Shown here: piece after piece, positions 33,006 to 44,103 of the stretch
How positions within the stretch are numbered: position 1 is the stretch's first letter
Layout of the letters: the number at the start of each line of letters is the position of its first letter
Assembly: GCA_033961575.1 (NCBI GenBank)
Contig: CM066729.1
Span: forward strand, 36,366,501-36,430,500
Source of the DNA: Aselliscus stoliczkanus
Lineage: Eukaryota; Chordata; Mammalia; Chiroptera; Hipposideridae
DNA length: 64,000 nucleotides
Reading direction: 5' to 3'
Notes under the pieces: model-generated
Seen by the model: the letters and a program-made list of their open reading frames with translations, nothing else
What the model was told of the DNA's origin: nothing
The model's database searches: none
Program-made: the position numbers and the translations under genes

Positions 33006-33587
33006 ATGGATAAAAGACCTAAACATAAGACCTGAAACAATAAACTGCAAAGAAGAAAACATAGGTACTAAAATTATGGACCTTGGGTTCAAAGAGGATT
33101 TTATGAATTTGACCACAAAGGCAAGGGAAGTAAAAGCAAAAATAAATGAATGGGACTATATCAAACTGAAAACTTCGGCACAGCAAAAGACCCCATCAAC
33201 AAAACAAAGAGACAACCAACGAAATTAGAGAAGATATTTGCAAACAACACCTCAAATAAGGGGCTAATATTCAAAATATATAAGGAACTCATACAGCTCA
33301 ACAACAGAAAAACAAATAATCCAATTAAAAAATGGACAGAGGGCCTGAACAGACATTTCTCCAAAGAGGACACACAGGTGGCCAACAGACATAAGCAAAT
33401 ATGCTCAGCCTCACTAATCATCAGAGAAATGCAAATCAAAACCACAATGAGATAGCACCTCACTCAGGTCAGAATGGCTAGCATCAACAAGACAAATAAT
33501 AACCAGTGTTGGAGAGGCTGTGTAGAAAAAGGAATCCTCATACACTGTTGATGGGAATGCAGATTGGTGCAGCGGCTATGGAAAACT
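33006..33587 (+). mobile_element. L1 with 5' inversion: inverted ORF2 part
   Basis: Sense ORF2 text, including a plus frame at 33150-33455 with NRHFSKED and [14 protein letters not shown]. In ORF2 these lie just upstream of the ELPYDPAIPLLGIYPK region that is antisense on the left. The right end of this part (GGGAATGCAGATTGGTGCAG) overlaps in content with the start of the antisense part. This is the standard signature of twin priming, one L1 insertion with an inverted 5' segment. Confidence 0.88.
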
Positions 33588-33795
33588 CTTTCTGTAAAGG
33601 GTCCGGTCGCAAATATTTTCAGCTTAGGCAGCCATATGGTCGCTGTTGCTACTATTCAGTGCTGCCGCTGTCATGGAGAAACAGCTATAGACAGTGCAGA
33701 AACAAATGAGCATGGCTGTTTCCAGTGAAACTTTATTTACAAAACCAGGTGTCAGATGGAATTTGGCCCTGGAGCCATAGTTTGCCACCCGTTGT
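33588..33795 (+). mobile_element. hAT MITE, right part
   Basis: TTTCTGTAAAGGGTCCGGTCGC, GGCAGCCATATGGTCGCTGTTGC, CCAGTGAAACTTTATTTACAAAACCAGG, GGAATTTGGCCCTGGAGCCATAGTTTGCCACCC follows a well-known mammalian Charlie-type MITE. The terminal TTTGCCA mirrors the TGGCAAA at 31640-31648, so the two fragments are one element split by the L1. Confidence 0.78.
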
Positions 33796-35886
33796 AACTA
33801 ATTACATGTTTGTACAATATTTGTTTTGGCTGTTAGGACTCTCTTACTGGACTTTGTAGTCAGTTTCTAGCATAGACCACACAGCCCACAGCAAGTGCTC
33901 TGCTATATTTGTGCCATCTTTCTCTGCCAATGCCCTCAGCCACTTTTTAAAAATTCTGTTATGTTGTTTGTGTCTCAAATCATCACATGAATGCATCTTT
34001 GAAATAAGATTAACATCATTAAATTAAACATAGTTTTTAATTGGGAATCAATTTTGTATTACTGTAGGTATAATTCTCAGTTTATAAGGCGGTAGTATGT
34101 GTCAAGCAAAAATCAAAATTTTGGTATTTCACATGGTAGCTGAATTTTATTATATTTTTACAGCTAATATCAAAGTCCTCACAGTGGGACTGATTTTTTC
34201 TCATTCTCAGCATTATTTGTCTTCACCCTGCATATTAGGAAATGATATTATTTTTCCCATTTATTATCTGTTAGGCTATATTTATAGGACTTAAAATTAA
34301 AACACACAAAGGTAAGAATTCAAATCCAGACCCCTCCAAAAATCCAGTGGTCCTAATAGGTCAGAATGTCAACTCACGTGCCCAGGGCCTCTTAGGATCA
34401 GATGTGCCTCAATTTAAAAGCATCTGGTTTTTTTTTACTTGAAATGAGTGTTTCACAAACCAGTCATTCATATACAACCTTCACAATTTTTGTCATGTTT
34501 CATAAAACTTTACTATTACTTTTTAAAATTAAAACTTTTTTCATTTAATCAAATAAATGTAAAACAAAACTATACATCACCAATACAAATAGAAAAATCA
34601 TGATCACATGTCATAGGGAAGGTAATTAAAAATACTCATGTATCATGTATGTGAGACTTAACTCTATCTGTTTAACACTGGTAGTAAGTCCTGTATTTTT
34701 GGAAATACTGGTTTAAAGGATTCCTGCTCCCTGCTCAAGCAATCGGTCCGTCAGGTCCGTCAGTCAGAAACCAGGACCTCACTCCCTACAATTTTGTTGC
34801 TACTCTACCCCATCAACAGCCTTATTAACTTCACGAAACTCACAACCTAACAGAAAGTGGCTCACCTTAAGTCCCCTGCTTCCTAAAATTACTGGGCCCA
34901 AATCTGTCCCGTGGGTGTCACATTCTTCCTGTCAACATCATACCTTCCTCCATCAAAGCCAAGGGCTACTGAAAACCCTAAAGAAAGGGCAAGCCTGTGC
35001 ATTTCATTTTATAATAAGACAAATGACAGTTTCAGATTGGACTTTCTTGTCTTGGGTGTATTGAGTTCTAAAAATCAGACTTTTTTTCTCTTTGACTAAC
35101 TCAAGTCAGGTACTTAAATAGAAAGACAATTTCTGGAAAGGATGTTAGACTTTTAACACAAAGCTAATCAGAAAATAGAATGTTAAGGAGTAAAAGATGG
35201 TCCTACCACTCATTTTCACATTATATAGAGCAAAATTTCAAAAATATGGGCATTATGTAACATTAATAGTTAGGACTTGCTATCATGTCATACACCTCTT
35301 TCTTTATGATGCAAATTTGGTTTTAAATAGACCAAAATATTGTTCATATTATGGAGGTATTGATTTAATTCTCTGTTACCCTTGAAAGTTGAGATAATTA
35401 CTAAAAATATTTTTTAAAGTTAAATCTAAGCTTTGTCAAACGAACAAGTGCCCCTGAATCTCCACTCTCTGCTTAGCAGAGAACTTTATGAAAGAAAGCA
35501 CAAAAATTTGACCTACTTAGTTTGACACAGAAGTTGTCCTTCTAAATTTGAGATCCATCCAGTTGGCAGTATGACATTGACAGGCATTCCTCCGCTAACT
35601 GCCATTTCCACAACTAAAAAAGATTACAGGGGGTCTCGCCATCCATCTGTCATCCTTTCCAATGAGTAAAATTATTTTAGATTGAATGTAAAAGCCCAGG
35701 ACTATTCCCCTAAACTAGTGATACGGCTGCTTCGTGTACTTTTGTAAGACATGTCGCCATCTTATACTGAGGACCTACTAAACCCTCGGAGAACCTGTCT
35801 TACCTGTGTATAATTTTCCATCTGGACCCAGAGGTGGGTAGAAAGGCAGTCCAGAGAGCAACTATCTATCCTAAGATCAGTGGTTT
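33796..35886. other. Long unassigned AT-rich block
   Basis: About 2.1 kb with no gene or confident repeat. Frames of 62-65 codons are unremarkable. A short tandem CGGTCCGTCAGGTCCGTCAG occurs near 34744-34765. Confidence 0.5.
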
Positions 35887-36023
35887 AAAGTCTGTTTGTC
35901 GGGCTGGCAGAGTAGTGCTGTGGCTAGGAGCTGGCTTGGGATGCCAGCAACCCCGGTTCGGATTCCACATGTGAGGGCCAGTGACATTGCCCTCTTAAAA
36001 AAAAAAAAAAAGTCTGTTTGTCG
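35887..36023 (+). mobile_element. tRNA-derived SINE with TSDs
   Basis: Perfect 15-bp direct repeats AAAGTCTGTTTGTCG (35887-35901 and 36009-36023) bound a plus copy (35902-36008). The head is GGCTGGCAGAGTAGTGCTGTGG, with B box GGTTCGGATTCC, the GTGAGGGCCAGTGACATTGCCC block and a poly(A) tail. Confidence 0.94.
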
Positions 36024-36639
36024 ATACCAGCCTCCTTATGGTAATAATTCATACTTAACAACTTTTATTTTGTCCCAGGTATTATGTAAACAATATCTGT
36101 AATTCTAACAACAATTCACAATGGGTAATTATTTTCATTTTTTTCTGATGGAGAAACAGAATCTAAAAACTTAAGTATCAAAGCAAAGCTGTGCTTCAAG
36201 CTGAGTTCCAACTGGCATCATCCCTAACATTTCTATTTTACACCTTAACCTTCCTTTTTAATTCTCTTTGCTTTTTGAGTTTGGAGTCTACTTGATAACC
36301 AACTTTAGAGAAATTTTCCCTATTCTCTGGGACTTTCTAACACATTCTACTTGACTTGCCTATCTAAACTATGATTCTAAGAAGCTCTCTCTATAAGATC
36401 CTGTACTCTTGACTGGATTTATGAATCAATGTTCAGGTTCTTGTTCTCCTAAAGAACATCTTTGCCAGGTCCCTTCCTTCTAATCAAACTTCTAGCTATG
36501 GTTCCTTCTATCTTTCTCTCCATGAAGGCAGATGCTATTAACTAGCAGTAAGGGAGCCATACCCACTCTAACACATGTTTGGTTCATCTAACCCAGTGCT
36601 GTTGGTCATTTTTTAAAGCATTGTAACCACATTTCAGTT
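36024..36639. other. Unassigned sequence
   Basis: Nothing recognised; no gene. Confidence 0.5.
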
Positions 36640-36945
36640 GGAAAGATTTCAGAAGCCAGACACAAGAGATCACATCCTATGATTCTATGTATATTAAATA
36701 TCCAGAATAGGTAAATCCATAGAAATAAAGATCAGATTGGTGATTTGCAGTGGCTGGAAGAAAGGAGAAATGGGGAGTAATAGCTTAGTGGATGCAGGCT
36801 TTTATTTTGGAGTTCCCGAAATGTTTGGAAACTAGATAGAGGTGGCGATTACACATACTGTGAATGCACTAAATGCTGCTGAATTGTTCAGTTTAAAATG
36901 ATTAATTTTATTTGGTGTGAATGTCACATAAATGAATAGAGTGAT
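36640..36945 (+). mobile_element. L1 3'UTR fragment, sense
   Basis: AATATCCAGAATAGGTAAATCCATAGAAATAAAGATCAGATTGGTGATTTGCAGTGGCTGG, then CACTAAATGCTGCTGAATTGTTCAGTTTAAAATGATTAATTTTAT. This matches an old L1M 3' end ('...aatctatagagacagaaagtagattagtggttgccagggg...gaattgtacactttaaaaggg'). Confidence 0.78.
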
Positions 36946-37663
36946 TTTAAATTTTCTACCTTTTTGGGGAAACTGCTCTCTCATTCTCACCATGTAACTT
37001 GTCAGCTAGAGCTGAGTGGCCACAGCTCCTTCAGATGAGAAGACATGCTTTAGGGGCTATCACCAAACTCTGCGCTGTTCACTTGAGTCTGAGAGTAAGA
37101 GTCAGGGCCAACTTTTGATATATCCTAGCTGTTGACATTACTGTATCAGAAAGCTATTTCTCTGTACACTCCATCAAAATCAGGAAAAGACAAAATTTGC
37201 TGAGAGATCTACACTTAAAAAAAAAAAGAGGGTCAGTGGAAAAGAAAAAGAACTTTCTTTGTTGAAAAGGATATTCTTTTATGTTTAATATGCATTCAAA
37301 ACATATCAATATTGAACCAAAGTCAAGTGGGAGCTTCACTCCTTTACCCACCTCTGCAGGCATTTGACAGATGATCCCTAACACAGACATTTTAATGATT
37401 GAAACTAACAGCAGTGAATTGGAAGAGGCAGAACAAGAGAAAAATGGAATCAAATGAAATGGAGACTTACAGTAACAAACAGCAAAAGCATAAAACAAGT
37501 AGTATCCATTCTCTGCCACCATCCCTTGATACTCTGTAAGGTGGGAAGAAGACAATTATTGGTTCCCTCCTTTAAGGAACATTATGGGATCAGTTTGGAT
37601 GCTTTTACTCCTCTAATTGTTTATTTACTTGGAAGCCCATGTAGTAAATAAATAACCTTGCCT
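36946..37663. other. Unassigned sequence
   Basis: A 133-codon minus frame (37154-37555) is hydrophobic and Phe/Ser/Cys-rich with no recognisable domain. I do not call it a gene. Confidence 0.5.
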
Positions 37664-37796
37664 AAAAAGGGTTCTAGCTGGGCCAGCCGAGTGGCACGGT
37701 GGTTAAGCGCTGGTTTGGGAAACCAGTGGCCTCGTTTCAGGTCCCACATATGAGGGCCAGTGACACTGCCCTCAAAAAAAAAAAAAGGGTTCTAGC
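37664..37796 (+). mobile_element. tRNA-derived SINE with TSDs
   Basis: Perfect 15-bp direct repeats AAAAAGGGTTCTAGC (37664-37678 and 37782-37796) bound a plus copy (37679-37781). A box GAGTGGCACGGTGG, decayed B box CGTTTCAGGTCCC, ATGAGGGCCAGTGACACTG and an A tail that merges with the duplicated site. Confidence 0.94.
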
Positions 37797-37839
37797 CTTT
37801 GACATTGGCTTCTGGGAAGTAATCACAAAGCCCTTAGAT

Positions 37840-38416
37840 TGGAAGGCCTGATAAAAGTGTCCTGGACACTCCTATAGTTAACCAATAGTCTAACAAAATG
37901 ATATGTGGTGGGGGCTTGCTATGCCCAGACAGATAGATTTAGGGTGGGGGCTGGTCATACCAGAAAACCCATATGGTTATTTAGGGTCATGCCATGTTAG
38001 ATAACCTTGAGACTGAGATCAACCATGTGGGCAATGAACCTTTCAATCATGATCCAATAAAAACTCTGAACACTGAGCTTAGGTGAATTTCCCAGTTGGC
38101 GATATTCTATATGTATTGTCACATAGTGATGCCAGGAAACTAATGTATCATGGCTCCATGGGGAGATGACAATGGGAGCTCCGTGTCTGGCACTTTTCTG
38201 GATTCCACCCTATGTGCTTTGTCTGTTGGTTGATTTTATTCTGTGTCCTTTCTCTCTAATTAATTATAACTGTGAGGATAACAGCTCAGTGAGTTCTGTG
38301 AGTACTTCTAGAAAAATTATCAAACCTGAGAGTGGTTTTGTGATCCCCCCAAATTTGTATTTGGTGTCAGAACTGAGGTCAGTTTTGTGTGGACTGTGTG
38401 CCCTATAATTTTGCAT
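37840..38416 (+). mobile_element. Probable solo LTR, family unassigned
   Basis: AGTGTCCTGGACACTCC, CCATGTTAGATAACCTTGAGACTGAGATCAACC, then CCAATAAAAACTCTGAACACTGAGC (polyadenylation signal), GATAACAGCTCAGTGAGTTCTGTGAG, AACCTGAGAGTGGTTTTGTGATCC. The order follows a remembered mammalian ERV LTR consensus in sense orientation. Ends and TSD are not certain and there is no internal viral sequence. Confidence 0.5.
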
Positions 38417-38464
38417 TTGGCTAAACTCTTCATAAAATCTCATTCTTCTCTGTTTCTTTTTAAT

Positions 38465-38490
38465 ACACACACACACACACACACACACGC
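38465..38490. repeat. (CA)n microsatellite
   Basis: About 13 uninterrupted CA units followed by GCATGCATGCACATA. Confidence 0.95.
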
Positions 38491-39780
38491 ATGCATGCAC
38501 ATATACACATATTTCTTGATTATTTCATAGGAGTAGAATTCATGAGGGGGACAAATTTCACCTACTTTACCAACTTCCATTCTGTTTTAAATTTTTGTAA
38601 GTATGTATTACTTTTACAATACAAATATTTAAGAAATTAAAGAGTTTCATCTTTTCATCATTACCCCTCTATCAAGCAAGAAACACCAGAGACAAGGAAA
38701 ATGATTTATAAAGATAGCAGAAATAGTAAATCCGGAAACCAATCACAGAAATACATAATTAAGGTGAAATCATGCAGTATACATTACAATTTATTTTAAT
38801 ACTTGGCAATATTTGAAAGAAATATGTTGAATTGAGTATATAATGTGCCTAATTTTGAAAGGCAATTAAGTCATTTAAACTATAATTAGAATTTTAAAAG
38901 AAATCATCATAATTTCTTTAAATATGCACACTGAGTCATATTATTGCTTTATGAAAACCACATCAGAGAACAATTTAAATAAAGCTTGGACAGTTTCATG
39001 AGTTTATGTCTATGCACGTATTGGCCTAAATAGAGGTCTTTAGGCTGAAGAAAAAAAAAAGAACTCTTCTAAATGCCAAATTTGGAGCCAAAATAAAATA
39101 GTTATTTGGAAACGGTATTGGGAGATAGTAGAGTTAGAGTAGACTAGAGAATACTAAAAATAAAATATAAAATAAAATAAGATAACCACCTGCTGACTTC
39201 TCCCTCCCGCTTTTCTCTCTATCTTAGGAGCTCTGTTAAGGTAAAGCCCTGTGCTTAGGCAAAAGGTGTAACAGTTTCATGATGTCAAAGACAAAACTGT
39301 GTCAGATACAAAATGAGCAAAGCCCATTTATTCATTAGGAGGGCAAGGGAATCCATCTGTCATAACTTTCAGCAGGAGTTGTAAGGTGGTAGGAAGGAGC
39401 ATGAGTTTACAGTCAAATGAGGACTTACAGCCTCTGGCTGGCAAACTTTCTATGCAAGTGGAGTTTTGGAAGTGGAGGAGCCCTTCTATGTGGACTTCAG
39501 GCATTTTCCTTGATAGGCTTCAAGAGGGCAAGTGAGTTTTCTGGAGACATTTCAAAAGAGGAAGAAGTGTTCAGTGTTCAGGGTGGAGGTGTTCTGTAGC
39601 TGACCATTTCCTGGAGGAAGTAGGGAATGATGGGATCCTTTTTTGTTTTAAGTCAAACTGTCATATGGTTTTTACGGGGAGTAGGTAGTGGCGGCTGCCA
39701 TGGCAGGTAGTTTCTCAGTAAACACAGGGTTGGACAATCTTATTCCAGGTGGAGCCATTGGCCTCTTTCTCCCTTTTCTC
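38491..39780. other. Unassigned AT-rich sequence
   Basis: About 1.3 kb without a recognised gene or repeat. Short AAATA/AAAATAAG low-complexity sequence lies at 39155-39182. Confidence 0.5.
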
Positions 39781-39965
39781 TTGCCATGCTGTCCCTCATT
39801 CAATCTACAGCCAACACTTTGACCTTCTTTCTGATCCTTAACCTTAAACACATGAAACCAGTTCCTGCCATAAAGCCTCTGGTCTCTCTTTCTTCTCCAT
39901 GGAACATTGTCCTCCCAGATCTTCCTGTGGCTCTATCTCCCTGCTTATTCTGTCTTGACCTAACC
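39781..39965 (+). mobile_element. L2 LINE fragment, sense (tentative)
   Basis: ACATGAAACCAGTTCCTGCC, then CCATGGAACATTGTCCTCCCAGATCTTCCTGTGGCTC, parallels the sense L2 3' text ('...cctggaacactcttccccagatcttcacatggctgg'). The overlapping 60-67-codon frames on both strands are artefacts. Confidence 0.4.
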
Positions 39966-40274
39966 AACCCACTCAAACCAACCATTTAAAAGACGGGAAA
40001 AGGAACAAAGAATCTATATTCAAATTTGTTTTGGTATGTATAGTGATACTCTGGAGGTTACATGAGAATTCAGCAACAGTGGTTATTACTGAGAAGGAAC
40101 AATGAGAACAATCTGAGACCATGGAGGTGAGCATTGGAAGGAGAGATTTACCATTTATCTTTTCATACATTCTGATATTTGAACCATGTGTATGAATTAC
40201 CTATTAAAAAATAAAAAAAAAAAGAAAATACATTAACATGAAAAGCAGCCACTGAGCCAGCCACCATTACTATG

Positions 40275-40276
<2 letters not shown>

Positions 40277-40312
<36 letters not shown>
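40277..40312. repeat. (GT)n microsatellite
   Basis: Eighteen uninterrupted GT units. Confidence 0.97.
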
Positions 40313-40316
<4 letters not shown>

Positions 40317-40574
40317 CTAAAAATGACGTTTTTCCACCTTCATGGTTAATCATTTGAGCATAGGAGTCTAAATTGAAAATAATTTCAGCAAGAACTTTGA
40401 ACATATTTTTCTCCATTGGTTTCTAGTGTTCAGTGTTCCTGAGGAGAAATTAAATGTTCCTTTGTTGTTGTTATTATTGTTGTTTGTAAGTGACCTGTCT
40501 TTTTATTCCCGACTCCCTTTATGGAAGCTTTTAGGAAAATCTCTTTATCTCTAGGGTTTGTTTTTTTCCTCAAC

Positions 40575-40890
40575 TTTAAAAATTGTGGTAAAATACAAAC
40601 TAGCATAGCATTTACCATCTTAACTATTTTTAAATGTACAATCCAATGGTATTAAATACATTCATATTATTGTGCAACCATCACTACCATCCACCATCTC
40701 CAGGGTTTTTTTTTTTTTTTTTTGGCTTTGTTTTAAACTGAAACTCTAACGTCCATTAAATAATAACTCTCCATTTCCGCCTCTTGGTCCTGCCAGCCAC
40801 CATTCTCTTTCTGACTCTATGCATTAGACTACTCTAGATACCTCATTTAAGTGGAATCACACAGCATTTTATACTTTGTGTTTTGAAGCA
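40575..40890 (-). mobile_element. L1 3'UTR fragment, antisense
   Basis: GTGGTAAAATACAAACTAGCATAGCATTTACCATCTTAACTATTTTTAAATGTACAATCCAATGG, GTGCAACCATCACTACCATCCACC and CTACTCTAGATACCTCATTTAAGTGGAATCACACAGC follow antisense L1M 3'UTR text closely. A T-rich tract at 40708-40726 interrupts it. Confidence 0.85.
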
Positions 40891-40899
40891 TTTTTTTGC

Positions 40900-41050
40900 A
40901 TTTCCTTATTTATTCATTTGTTTATTGCTTATCTCCTCTATTGTGTTTTAAGTTCCATGAGAGCAGGGACATTGCTTTCCTGCTCATCCTTGTATCCTCA
41001 GAACTGAGAGAAATGTTCTAGAACAGAGTATGAGGTGAGCTGATGAATGT
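40900..41050 (+). mobile_element. L2 3' end fragment, sense
   Basis: TTTTAAGTTCCATGAGAGCAGGGACATTGC, then GCTCATCCTTGTATCCTCAGAACTGAGAG, corresponds to the L2 3' text 'taagctccatgagggcagggatt...ctgtatccccagcgcctag'. Confidence 0.65.
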
Positions 41051-41524
41051 TAAACGGTACCCAATATGGTGGTTCTTCCTGCAGGAGGAATTCTCTGCAC
41101 CACTTTCCTAGAAGAGGTGTGAACCTGGCAAATATTTAACAAGTCATCAACTGCCTGGGATACAGGGTGTGCTTGGGTTTTGTCTCAATGGCCTGAATTT
41201 CTGACTGGCTTTCTGTGTAATATTATAATGAAATAACTAAAATACATTCCCATTTAGTATAATTAGGATCAAACTACCACTGTAAGACAGTTTATGAAAA
41301 TTCTTATAATGAAAAATCCTTAAGTGCAGTTTCTTAGTTGGCAAAGAACTCGTCTTTTTATTCTCTCTTGTCTTGAAGCAGAAGACTATTCTACAGCCAT
41401 CAGATAAATACCAGCGTACCGTACCTCTCCTTAGTAGAATCTTGACTATGACCTTGTTAGAGTGCCAATATTCCTTTCTTTCTGGAATAGGTTTAGGCTA
41501 GACTGGGAGACAGTGACATTTTCT
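41051..41524. other. Unassigned sequence
   Basis: Nothing recognised. Confidence 0.5.
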
Positions 41525-41640
41525 TAAAAGGCCAGGTATACTAAATATTATAGGTTCTGTAGGCTATATGATTTCTGCCTAACTACTCAACTCTGCTGTT
41601 GTGGCACAAAAACAGCTAAGACAATAGAACATATAAAAAG
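41525..41640 (+). mobile_element. hAT MITE fragment (same family as 33588-33795)
   Basis: ACTAAATATTATAGGTTCTGTAGGCTATATGATTTCTGCCTAACTACTCAACTCTGCTGTTGTGGCAC, then AACAGCTAAGACAATAG, reads as the interior of the same Charlie-type MITE ('...aaatattttaggctttgcgggccatatggtctctgtcgcaactactcaactctgccgttg...'). Confidence 0.75.
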
Positions 41641-42214
41641 GAAATTGCATGTCTATGTTCCAATAACACTTTTTAATGGTACTGAAATTTTAATTTCATA
41701 TAATTTTCATGTGCCATGAAATATTATTCTTGAGATTTTTTTTCCTTCCCACTTAATCAAAACCATTCTTTTCTGTTCCTTTCTCCTTTCTTGAGCTCTT
41801 CCCTTGTGGTTTGCTGGTTTTCTTTCGTGTTTTGTTTGGGTTCCTTTCTCTTTATGCTTTGTGTATCATTTGTAGGTTTTTGGTCTGTGGTTACTATGAG
41901 GTTTATGCGTATCATTCTGTATCTATAGCAGTCTATTTTAAGCTGAAAGGTGTTTAAGTTCAACTATATCCTAAAAGGACTACATTATTACTCCCCACTC
42001 CAAAGTTTTATATTTCTGGTGTCATATTTTAGGTCTTCTTGTTTTGTATAGCAACAAACTAAATATTGTAGTTTGAGTTAAGGTTGGTACTGTTGTCATT
42101 TGACCATGTAGTAGCCTTTTAAATGTTTGATTTGCTGTGTTTATTAACATTTGCCTTTACGTGTGAGATTTTTCCTTTCTCGTATTTCCTTATTTCTGGT
42201 TGTGGCTTTTCCTT

Positions 42215-43480
42215 TTGTGCTTAAAGAAGTCCCTTTAACATTTCTTGTAAAGCTGATTTAATGGTGATGAACTCCTTTAGGTTAAGCTTGTTTGGGACAC
42301 TATCTTTCCTTAACATTTTCAGTGTGATGTTCGACTATAGTCAAATGATATTTCCATGCCACTGACTGTGGCATTCAGCTTTACCCCACGAGCTCAGTGT
42401 TCTGTTCCAGAAAGGAAGTTTAGGAAAGCAGATGTACATTTTTCTATATTTTTGTATTTTTCAAGAATGAATAACAATGGGAAATTTTTATACTTTAATC
42501 TTTTATTTTAATAAAATGTAGCACCTTAACTGTGTTTACTTCAAGATATATATACTGTAATTATTTTTTGTGGATTTTTGATGCATTTTGGAGGAAAACC
42601 TTGAAATCAATTAATGCAGTGAATTAATTCTGAATGATAACTTTGCCAGGCAAGTTATTCCAGGTTGTAGATTTCCTTCTTTCAGTGAATTAAAGATGTC
42701 CTGCCACTCCCTCTGGCCAGTAAAGCTGCTGCTGAATAATCAGCTGAGAGCCTGTGGAGGTTCTCTTGTATGTACCTTGTTTTCTTTTGCTGTCTTTAAG
42801 GTTGTCACTTTATCTTTCTCTTTTGCCATTTTAATTACAATGTGTCCTGGTGTGGTACCCTTTGGGTTCATCTTGATTGGAAATCTCTGTGCTTCCTGGA
42901 CCTGGAATTCTGTTTTCTTTCCCAAGTTAGGAATGTTTCTAGCCATTATTTTTTCAAATAAATTTTCTGATCCTTTCTTTCTCTCTCCTTCTTCTTCTAG
43001 GATCCCTATATCATATGAATGTTTGTGTGCTTGATGCTATCCAGAGGTCTCTTAAATTCTCCATATTTTTAAAATTCTTTCTTCTTTTTGCTGTTGCGAT
43101 TGGTTGATTTCCATTAGTCTGTCTTCCAGGTTGCTGATCTGTTCTTCTGTATTAGCTAATTTGATGTTGACTCTTTCTAGAGTATTTTTCATTTCAATTA
43201 TTGTATTCTTCAGTTCTGCTTAGTTCTTTATCATACTTCGAATTCTTTGGTGACGTTCTCCCTAAGTTCTTCGAGTCCACCTTCAAGTTTGGTGAGCATC
43301 CTTACGATCATTTCTTTGAATTCTTTATCAAGCAAATTGCTTACCTCTATTTTATTAGTTTGTGTGTGTGTGTGTGTGTGATTTTTCTTGTTCCTTCATT
43401 TGAGAGATATTCTTCTGTTATCTCATTTTGTTCGACTTCCTATGTTTGTTTATATGAGTTAGACAAAAATAGCTATTTTT
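42215..43480 (-). pseudogene. Decayed L1 ORF1 (RNA-binding chaperone)
   Basis: ORF1p is the RNA-binding trimeric protein of the L1 ribonucleoprotein. On the minus strand, 43340-43240 reads a charged coiled-coil-like stretch (FKEMIVRMLTKL, then EELREN). The open frame at 42740-42946 has KMNPKGTTPGHIVIKMAKEKDK, the RRM/C-terminal-domain stretch ('HIIIKM.K.KDK'). Near 42300-42220 comes LKEFITIKSALQEMLKGLL, the usual C-terminal end. Stops and frameshifts (a GT microsatellite at 43362-43380, several stops) break the frame. Non-functional relic; family identity is firm. Confidence 0.85.
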
Positions 43481-43522
43481 CCCAGTCTTGAAAAAGTGGG
43501 CTTATATAAAAACAGCCTCGAG

Positions 43523-44100
43523 TAGGCTGTGTGTGCCAGATAATTTTGGAGGATGGGTTGGAGCCAAGTAGGTGCCTATAGCACCTGAGGCACCAGCCTA
43601 CTGGCCTGGAGCAGCTCTGGGTTTGGAGGCCAGGCTGTGTGTAATATTACTCTGTTGATCCTGCTTGCTCCATTTGTGTGAAGACAAAATGGGTTCTGAG
43701 CAATGTGGCCAGAAACAAATTGGTGGCCTTGGCAGTAGGCCAGAGCACCCGGATAGAGCTCCCACCCTATCAAGATAGAGGGAAACGTCCACAATGGCCT
43801 CAATGGAACTTTCCATCCTGGAGAAATCCCGCAGATCCTGGAGAACTACCTTGGCTCCTCAGCCTCTATACAGTCCCTCTTTTGTTTCTTGTGAACTAAG
43901 TAATCATGTGTAGATGCAATCTCTATGTAGACTGTGTGTCCCAGGTAGTTTGGCAAGCCAGCTGAAATGGGTGGGTGCTCACTGCACTTGGGCACTGGCC
44001 TGCTGGGCTGGAGCAGCTCTAGACAGGGAGGCCAGGTGCTTGTGGTAACCCCCTATTCATCCTACTTGCTCCCTTGATTGGAGCTGCTGTGGACTCCAAG
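43523..44100 (-). repeat. Tandem L1 5'UTR monomers (1.4 units, period ~405 bp)
   Basis: Unit 1 starts TAGGCTGTGTGTGCCAGATA at 43523 and unit 2 starts TAGACTGTGTGTCCCAGGTA at 43928. Both continue with matching blocks (GGCCTGGAGCAGCTCTGG / GGGCTGGAGCAGCTCTAG; CTGATTCAT-like then CTTGCTCC; AATGTGGCC). Unit 2 is cut near 44100 by the sense L1 that follows. Tandem monomers are typical of some mammalian L1 promoters. Confidence 0.8.
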
Positions 44101-44103
44101 GAA

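Larger units (their letters stand above)
41740..44100 (-). mobile_element. L1 5' half, antisense: 5'UTR monomers, ORF1, ORF1-ORF2 region
   Basis: Right to left on the minus strand: 5'UTR with two related ~405-bp units (43523-44100), a decayed ORF1 (about 42215-43480), then further L1 text to about 41740 (TCTGTGGTTACTATGAGG, CAGTCTATTTTAAGCTGAAAGG). The ORF2 3' region and a poly(A) tail are absent here, so this is an incomplete copy. Confidence 0.82.

Noticed and set aside
33150..33455. 101-codon plus frame as a host gene
   Set aside because: It is L1 ORF2 ([22 protein letters not shown]).
42740..42946. 68-codon minus frame as a host gene
   Set aside because: It is the L1 ORF1 C-terminal domain in a decayed element.
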